A stretch of DNA of 64,000 nucleotides. It comes from Opitutales bacterium. GTDB taxonomy: Bacteria; Verrucomicrobiota; Verrucomicrobiia; Opitutales; Oceanipulchritudinaceae. A model generated the notes under the pieces. That model did not search any database. It worked only from the letters and a program-made list of their open reading frames with translations, and had not been told where the DNA came from. Location of the stretch: contig JAFGCZ010000005.1 of assembly GCA_016932335.1 (NCBI GenBank), positions 1 to 64,000 of the forward strand. Direction: 5' to 3'. Shown in pieces: positions 57,942 to 64,000 of the stretch. Position 1 is the first letter of the stretch. The number at the start of each line of letters is the position of its first letter. The position numbers and the translations under genes are program-made.

Positions 57942-59233
57942 TGCTCATCCTCCAGAAAACCATTCCATAGCCCAGAGGAGCAGGCCAAAGCCTCTGCTCC
58001 AGTGTCAGGATTTCCACTGAGGACCAGAACGGCCTTAAGAATTTCATCCCGCTTTTCCCTGAGCATATCTTTTAGGGTCCCGGAATTCCCGACCATTTGC
58101 ACCATAGTTAAGCGACCATCATAGGCTGCCTTGAATGTCTCCGAATCAATCTCTCCCGGAGAAATCATCTTGCCAATATTGCCTGCCAAATTTTTCAAAG
58201 GCAACATTTCCAGTGAATATATACCCGAAACCATCTCCTGTTCCAGCGAATCAGAGAGTGTGTAGATTTTGTCACCATCCAGAGATGAGTTAAGATACTG
58301 CAGGAGAAGAAAAGGGCTCTCTTCTACTATTTCAGTAAGCGCAGGCACTTTGATCTCGGTGGTTCCAAGGAAGATATACGTATCTTCATCAATAACCTCA
58401 TCATCCAGCAAGTTGTCCACGCCGCGATCCAACGCAATGACACAGCGCAAATCGCAATCAGGAAGCATCTTCTCAACAACAACCTGCTTAACCAAATTCA
58501 GCAAATGCATGCTGCTCACATCCACGGCGGAAACTAAAATAGTCATTTCCGATTTCCCCTGAGCGGTCACTGTCAAATCTTTAAGAAGTCCGTCAGCATC
58601 TTTGTATTCATCAGAAACGACAAAAAGGGAATCTGAGTCCTTCTCTTCCATCGCCAACAGATCACGACACACCAGCTCATAATCACAATCAGATGAACCG
58701 ATTAACAACAGGTTTGTCGTAAAATTCTTCTTGGAGAAAAGTGCCTTGGCAAATTCAATAGAAGCTGCAGTTACACAGGCAAAGGTGGTAAAACGAAACC
58801 CGAGAGAATGACTGCTCCCGGCCACGCCGCTTTTTTTCTTTATGGAAACAAAAAGCCCCTGCTGTTTTTTTTCGATGAGTTGCTGTGTCTTCTTCAGCAA
58901 CTGAAATACATTGAGAGGTTTGGCAAACACTCCGCCGACCCCCGTCTCAATCAGCTCTCTTACCGTGTCACTTTCCAAATGACCTGAAACCATAATAATA
59001 GGAAGACCCGGAAGACGCTGAAGCACTTCTTTGGCAAATTCCGACCCAGAGGCTCCCGGTAAGCGTTGGTCGGTGACCAACACATCGATAGACTCATCTT
59101 TGTTTTGGAATTCCTGAAAGCCCTCCTCCGCAGAAAAGCAAGAGATCACTTCATACCCGGCCTGACGGTAAACATCCGTCAGGAGCGTATTGAAATCGGA
59201 ATCATCATCAACAATAAGAACGCGGTTAGACAT
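57938..59233 (-). CDS. Response regulator with highly degenerate NtrC-like C-terminus
   Basis: The 431-residue protein opens with a receiver (VLIVDDDSDFN, D55 in VLVTDQRLPG, S83, K105). The remaining 300 residues are poorly conserved. They resemble a decayed NtrC AAA+ module in layout: a YLNSSLDGD-like region and LPLKNLAGNIGKM where family members have PGNVREL. No P-loop or DNA-binding helix is visible. The pair with the next gene looks like an old duplication. It leads the nine-gene cluster, 84 bp after obg. Confidence 0.82.
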   Translation of the reverse strand: MSNRVLIVDDDSDFNTLLTDVYRQAGYEVISCFSAEEGFQEFQNKDESIDVLVTDQRLPGASGSEFAKEVLQRLPGLPIIMVSGHLESDTVRELIETGVGGVFAKPLNVFQLLKKTQQLIEKKQQGLFVSIKKKSGVAGSSHSLGFRFTTFACVTAASIEFAKALFSKKNFTTNLLLIGSSDCDYELVCRDLLAMEEKDSDSLFVVSDEYKDADGLLKDLTVTAQGKSEMTILVSAVDVSSMHLLNLVKQVVVEKMLPDCDLRCVIALDRGVDNLLDDEVIDEDTYIFLGTTEIKVPALTEIVEESPFLLLQYLNSSLDGDKIYTLSDSLEQEMVSGIYSLEMLPLKNLAGNIGKMISPGEIDSETFKAAYDGRLTMVQMVGNSGTLKDMLREKRDEILKAVLVLSGNPDTGAEALACSSGLWNGFLEDEQ

Positions 59234-59317
59234 ATCAAAAGGATATATCGGTGGGATAGTCGGAAAATTGTATGAAAAGAATACCTCATCATGCGGAAAA
59301 AAACTCTAAAGACAAAC

Positions 59318-60316
59318 TTAATCCACCTTTTTCACCGCATTATAAAGGGTCTTTTTCAACTCGCTGACACCGTCTTCAGACAAACAGGAAATCGGGTAAA
59401 CAGAAACACCGGGAAACTCCTTAATAAATTCACTAAACTTTTCTGGCGCATCAGGTTCATCCATTTTATTGGCTGCTACATAAATATCTTTTTTCAATAA
59501 ATCAGGAGAATAGGCATCCAACTCAAATAACAAATCCTTGTAATCATCCAACGGATTGCGTCCGTCAGTGCCCTGCATATCAATGATCAATAACAATGCC
59601 TTACAGCGTTCAATATGCCGCAAAAAGCGATGTCCCAGACCTTTATTCTCGTGGGCTCCCTTAATCAGACCTGGAATATCTGCAAGCGTAATACGATCAT
59701 AGAGTTCCGGATAAAGAACAACTCCAACATTTGGTTGAAGCGTAGTAAATGGGTATGCAGCCGTTTTGGGCCGAGCAGACGTAATCAGATTCGTCAACGT
59801 AGATTTGCCAGCATTGGGAAATCCAACCAAACCAATATCTGCAATAGTTTTCAGGACAAAAGCAAACTCTCCGCGCTCTCCTGGAAGACCTTCCTTAAAT
59901 TGAGTCGGAGCCTGATTAATACTGGATTTAAAATGAGTATTACCCCAACCGCCGCTGCCTCCTTTAAGGAGAACAAACTCCTCTTCATGTCCGGTAATTT
60001 CTGCAATCACCTCACCGGTTTCAAGATTGGTTACAACTGTTCCCAATGGTATTTTCAAAACACAATCTGATCCAGATCGTCCAGTTTTAACACGCCCCTT
60101 ACCTTTTTCACCACTTTCAGCTTCGGCGTGAGGCTTAAAATAGTATTGACGAAGATCTCCCACGTTTTCATCTCCACGCAAAATCACATTTCCTCCGTTG
60201 CCACCATCTCCTCCATCAGGACCTCCATGCGGAAGATATTTTTCTCTGCGGAATCCGGCGCATCCGTTGCCGCCGTCTCCGGCCTTCAATTTCACTTTTA
60301 CTTCGTCAACAAACAT
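59318..60316 (-). CDS. obg: GTPase Obg/CgtA
   Basis: Obg is an essential GTPase in 50S ribosome assembly and stress control. The 332-residue protein has the glycine-rich Obg domain (GGPDGGDGGNGGN), the G1 motif GFPNAGKSTLTN, and the DIPGLIKGA switch. The NKMD-type motif follows (AANKMDEPD). The C-terminal OCT domain is absent, as in many bacteria. It is separated from rplU-rpmA, with which it is often grouped, and lies upstream of the regulator cluster. Confidence 0.96.
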   Translation of the reverse strand: MFVDEVKVKLKAGDGGNGCAGFRREKYLPHGGPDGGDGGNGGNVILRGDENVGDLRQYYFKPHAEAESGEKGKGRVKTGRSGSDCVLKIPLGTVVTNLETGEVIAEITGHEEEFVLLKGGSGGWGNTHFKSSINQAPTQFKEGLPGERGEFAFVLKTIADIGLVGFPNAGKSTLTNLITSARPKTAAYPFTTLQPNVGVVLYPELYDRITLADIPGLIKGAHENKGLGHRFLRHIERCKALLLIIDMQGTDGRNPLDDYKDLLFELDAYSPDLLKKDIYVAANKMDEPDAPEKFSEFIKEFPGVSVYPISCLSEDGVSELKKTLYNAVKKVD

Positions 60317-60399
60317 ACATTATCCTTCTTATGCGGCCACTATGTGGGTGTGAACAGGAAAACCAAGCAAAATACACGAATTTGTTTTCAATGTAAATC

Positions 60400-60440
60400 A
60401 AGCAATAGTAAAAGCTTTACCTATATTTTACATATTGCTT
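60400..60440. promoter_or_regulatory. Inverted repeat in the obg/histidine kinase divergent region
   Basis: The arms AAGCAATA (60400-60407) and TATTGCTT (60433-60440) are perfect 8 bp complements with 25 nt between, in the 271 bp gap that should hold the promoters of both obg and the kinase gene. It could be an operator. No promoter hexamers stand out. Confidence 0.3.
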
Positions 60441-60587
60441 AACTGGTAAATTAATATAGATCAGGACTCTGGGCTTGCCTATCGCATGCAAAATAAGTAT
60501 AGCGAAGACTCCATTCCTAAAAATCTCGATCGGAATCTCACATTTTTTTTACACCGTATTTGAGGTAATCACGTCTGCTGCACGCAA

Positions 60588-62846
60588 ATGTCCTATAAAG
60601 CCCGTATTCTAACGCTCACTTTTTTCTGCTGTTCACTTGCCCTACTGATCACCGGTTCTGTTCTCATTGGATTCAGTATCATTCAAATGCGGCATAAAGC
60701 AGAGGAAATGCTCCGCTATCAAGTAGAGACTACGTTTCCAGATATCCAAAAAGCTTTTCTCGAGCATAACACTGAATCAGCCGTCTTTACTCTAGAAGCA
60801 CTCTCTCGAGATGAAACGATTGCAGATGTTATAGTAACACTCCCCAATGGGGATTTATTTGCTGTAGCTCCCAGATTCTCTCATGTAAAGCGTAGAACAC
60901 CCATTTTTCGTAAGGAAGAAACAATAGATAAACGCTGGAATTCGCTCGCCATATCCTTTCCAATTTCCTCCAACGAAGAAAACCTCGCAAACCTCTATGT
61001 TGCTCGTTCACTCAACGACATTAACAAACAGGCATTGATACTCGCCGCTATCTTTGCAGGAACCGGGCTCTTCTCCACCTTACTCTGTTTACTGATTGCC
61101 CGAGGATCTTTCAAAAAATTGCTCAACCAGGTCTACGAATTACTCAACGTAACCAAACGAGTTATAAAAGACAGAGACACGACAATTCGTGCTCGGCGCT
61201 TTTCCAATGATGAAATGGGCGCATTGACGAATGCGTTCAATCTGATGCTCTCAGAGCTCAACCTACAGACAAAAGAGCTGAAAATCAGCGAAAGCCGCTG
61301 TCGTCAGTTTTTTGATTTAGGCATCGTCGGGATGGCCATTCTGGATGCAGGCTGGCGATGGGAACGCCTGAACGATCGCTTCTGCGAACTCCTTGAATAC
61401 GCTCAGGATGAATTGCTTGATATGACATGGATCGAGTTGATCCATCCCGATGAAGTTCATATTACCGGCAATAAAATAGCCAGTATCCAGAGAAATGAGT
61501 CCAACGGCTACCAAATGGACCAACGCCTACGCCGCAAAGACGGAAGTTTCATCACCATCGAAACATCTCTCTGCTGTCTCAGAGACGAAACCGGGCGCAT
61601 TTCCAACTACTACATCCTCATTCAGGACATTTCCAGCCGTAAAGAAGCAGAGGAAAAGCAAAAAGCCGCCATTCTTAAGGCAGAAACAGCCAATAAAGCA
61701 AAAGATGAATTCCTGGCAGTAATGAGCCATGAACTGAGAACTCCCATGAATTCAATCGTGGGCTTCTCTCAGCTGTTGGAGGGAGAATTGGATGCAACGG
61801 TTATCAAAGAGTACACTTCGTTAATTCAAAAAAACAGTGCCGACCTACTTGCTCTAATTGAAAAGATTTTAGATTATACGCGCTTCTCTGCCTCTGCTTA
61901 CGTTTGTGAAATGGGGCCATTTGAACCATACACAGAGGCCGCTTGCATTCTTGATGCGCACTCCAATCACGGGAAGCCCATCCAAATGAAACTTGAGGTG
62001 GATTCAATCATTCCCCAATGCATTGAGTCCGACCCAGTCTTCCTGAGACAAATCTTAAATAATCTGCTGCAAAATGCAGTCAAATTTACAGATTCGGGAA
62101 ATATAAGTCTTCACATCAGTGCATCCCCAATTGCCGGGAAAGAAGACGCCTATACGATGACGTTCAAGGTTGCTGACACTGGAATAGGTATTCCCGATGA
62201 TAAATTGGCGATTGTCTTTGAACCCTTTCGCCAGGCGGACTCTTCCTTTACTAGAAAATATGGTGGAACGGGGCTTGGGCTTGCCATCGGTCAAATGCTG
62301 GCAAACCAGCTCGGGGGAGAGATCTTTGCCAAGAGCAAAACGGGAGAAGGTTCCGTATTCACCCTCACCTTCCCCTGTAAGGCAATCTACAATATTGACC
62401 CAATTACGGCAGAGACAGACCTTTTTATCAACCATCAGGGCAACCCCAACAACAAAAGTGTAATCTGTGCGGAAGACGAACCTTCAAATCAATTGTTGAT
62501 TCGGGCATTGCTCAAAAAAGCTAAAATCAATCACTGCGTCGTTTCCGATGGTGTTCAGTTGGTGGATAAACTGTCTAAAAACCACTACGACGTAGTTCTT
62601 ATGGATGTTCATATGCCCAATATGAACGGCTGGGAAGCTACCCGTAAAATCCGTGAAGGAGTTGCCGGAGTCGAGAATGCCAACATTCACATCATAGGGG
62701 TAACAGCCGTTGCCCAATCCGGAGATAGAGAACGTTGCCTGGCAATAGGAATGAATGATTACCTGAGTAAGCCTCTTGAGCTGGATCATTTACTCAAGGC
62801 TATTGATAAAGCTCCTAAACACAAAACCGCGTCTAAGGTAAAATGA
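60588..62846 (+). CDS. Hybrid sensor histidine kinase
   Basis: The 752-residue protein has an N-terminal membrane helix, an extracytoplasmic region (about residues 35-145), a second helix (about 148-170), HAMP-like segment, and a PAS domain (about 235-360). A HisKA domain has H381 in MSHELRTPMN. The HATPase follows with its N and G boxes (NNLLQNAVKF, DTGIGIPDDK and KYGGTGLGLA). A C-terminal receiver has D673 in VVLMDVHMP. It should autophosphorylate and pass the phosphate internally. A cognate output protein is not adjacent on the same strand; the two regulators at 56.7-59.2 kb are possible partners. Confidence 0.93.
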   Translation: MSYKARILTLTFFCCSLALLITGSVLIGFSIIQMRHKAEEMLRYQVETTFPDIQKAFLEHNTESAVFTLEALSRDETIADVIVTLPNGDLFAVAPRFSHVKRRTPIFRKEETIDKRWNSLAISFPISSNEENLANLYVARSLNDINKQALILAAIFAGTGLFSTLLCLLIARGSFKKLLNQVYELLNVTKRVIKDRDTTIRARRFSNDEMGALTNAFNLMLSELNLQTKELKISESRCRQFFDLGIVGMAILDAGWRWERLNDRFCELLEYAQDELLDMTWIELIHPDEVHITGNKIASIQRNESNGYQMDQRLRRKDGSFITIETSLCCLRDETGRISNYYILIQDISSRKEAEEKQKAAILKAETANKAKDEFLAVMSHELRTPMNSIVGFSQLLEGELDATVIKEYTSLIQKNSADLLALIEKILDYTRFSASAYVCEMGPFEPYTEAACILDAHSNHGKPIQMKLEVDSIIPQCIESDPVFLRQILNNLLQNAVKFTDSGNISLHISASPIAGKEDAYTMTFKVADTGIGIPDDKLAIVFEPFRQADSSFTRKYGGTGLGLAIGQMLANQLGGEIFAKSKTGEGSVFTLTFPCKAIYNIDPITAETDLFINHQGNPNNKSVICAEDEPSNQLLIRALLKKAKINHCVVSDGVQLVDKLSKNHYDVVLMDVHMPNMNGWEATRKIREGVAGVENANIHIIGVTAVAQSGDRERCLAIGMNDYLSKPLELDHLLKAIDKAPKHKTASKVK

Positions 62847-62901
62847 GATAACACCGGCTTCATCATTTCGAGTCTTGCATGGTATGCCGCATTTCATGTA
62901 G

Positions 62902-64000
<1,099 letters not shown>

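Overview
The window looks like ordinary chromosome of a Gram-negative bacterium, most likely from the PVC group (Verrucomicrobiota, perhaps class Opitutae). This is inference. It rests on lipid A (LpxK) and peptidoglycan-associated lipoprotein genes, menaquinone genes (MenD, MenB), a prolyl-tRNA synthetase of the archaeal/eukaryotic type, an OleA/OleB pair, and E1/E2/JAB genes of a kind known from planctomycetes and verrucomicrobia. Genes are tightly packed on both strands, with many ATGA-type overlaps and only a few strong hairpin terminators.

Layout. 0-9.4 kb: thiC under a TPP riboswitch, menD-menB, a HAD phosphatase, topoisomerase III, and a class V aminotransferase with panD. 9.5-21.5 kb: lpxK, adenylate kinase, an M29 aminopeptidase, an adenosine deaminase-like gene, rluD-type synthase, Ppx/GppA, rsmI, two envelope proteins, pgi, scpB, pheA, rpmA and rplU. 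21.6-27.3 kb: a methyltransferase, a coiled-coil membrane protein, sppA, a XerC/D recombinase and a dGTPase-like gene. A 312 bp gap with direct repeats follows. 27.5-32.3 kb: a five-gene lipid cluster (FAD oxidoreductase, FabZ-like, FabI-like, OleA-like, OleB-like). 32.3-43 kb: lepB, lepA, fabD, pilT, dapA-dapB-ruvA, a sigma/anti-sigma pair, tRNA-Lys, a NarL-type regulator and a Pal-like lipoprotein. 43-50 kb: tpiA, pgk, gap, a GH13 debranching-type enzyme and mnmA.

The most unusual part is 50.0-59.2 kb, nine minus-strand genes with gaps of at most 38 bp. In transcription order they encode two response regulators with degenerate, probably dead AAA+ domains, a small MshEN-like protein, a PilB/GspE-type ATPase, a JAB/JAMM protease with all metal ligands, an E2-like protein with an apparent catalytic Cys, a 62-residue protein, an E1/ThiF-like adenylating enzyme, and a HEAT-repeat protein. 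The 62-residue protein and the HEAT protein share the motif RLxFxPETGEL, although nothing else in them is alike. Together this looks like a complete ubiquitin-like conjugation and deconjugation set joined to a pilus or secretion ATPase. No classical Gly-Gly modifier is visible, so the small protein is the best candidate for the modifier or a dedicated substrate.

The window ends with obg, a hybrid histidine kinase, and a prolyl-tRNA synthetase cut off by the right edge. No rRNA, CRISPR array, prophage or complete insertion sequence was seen.
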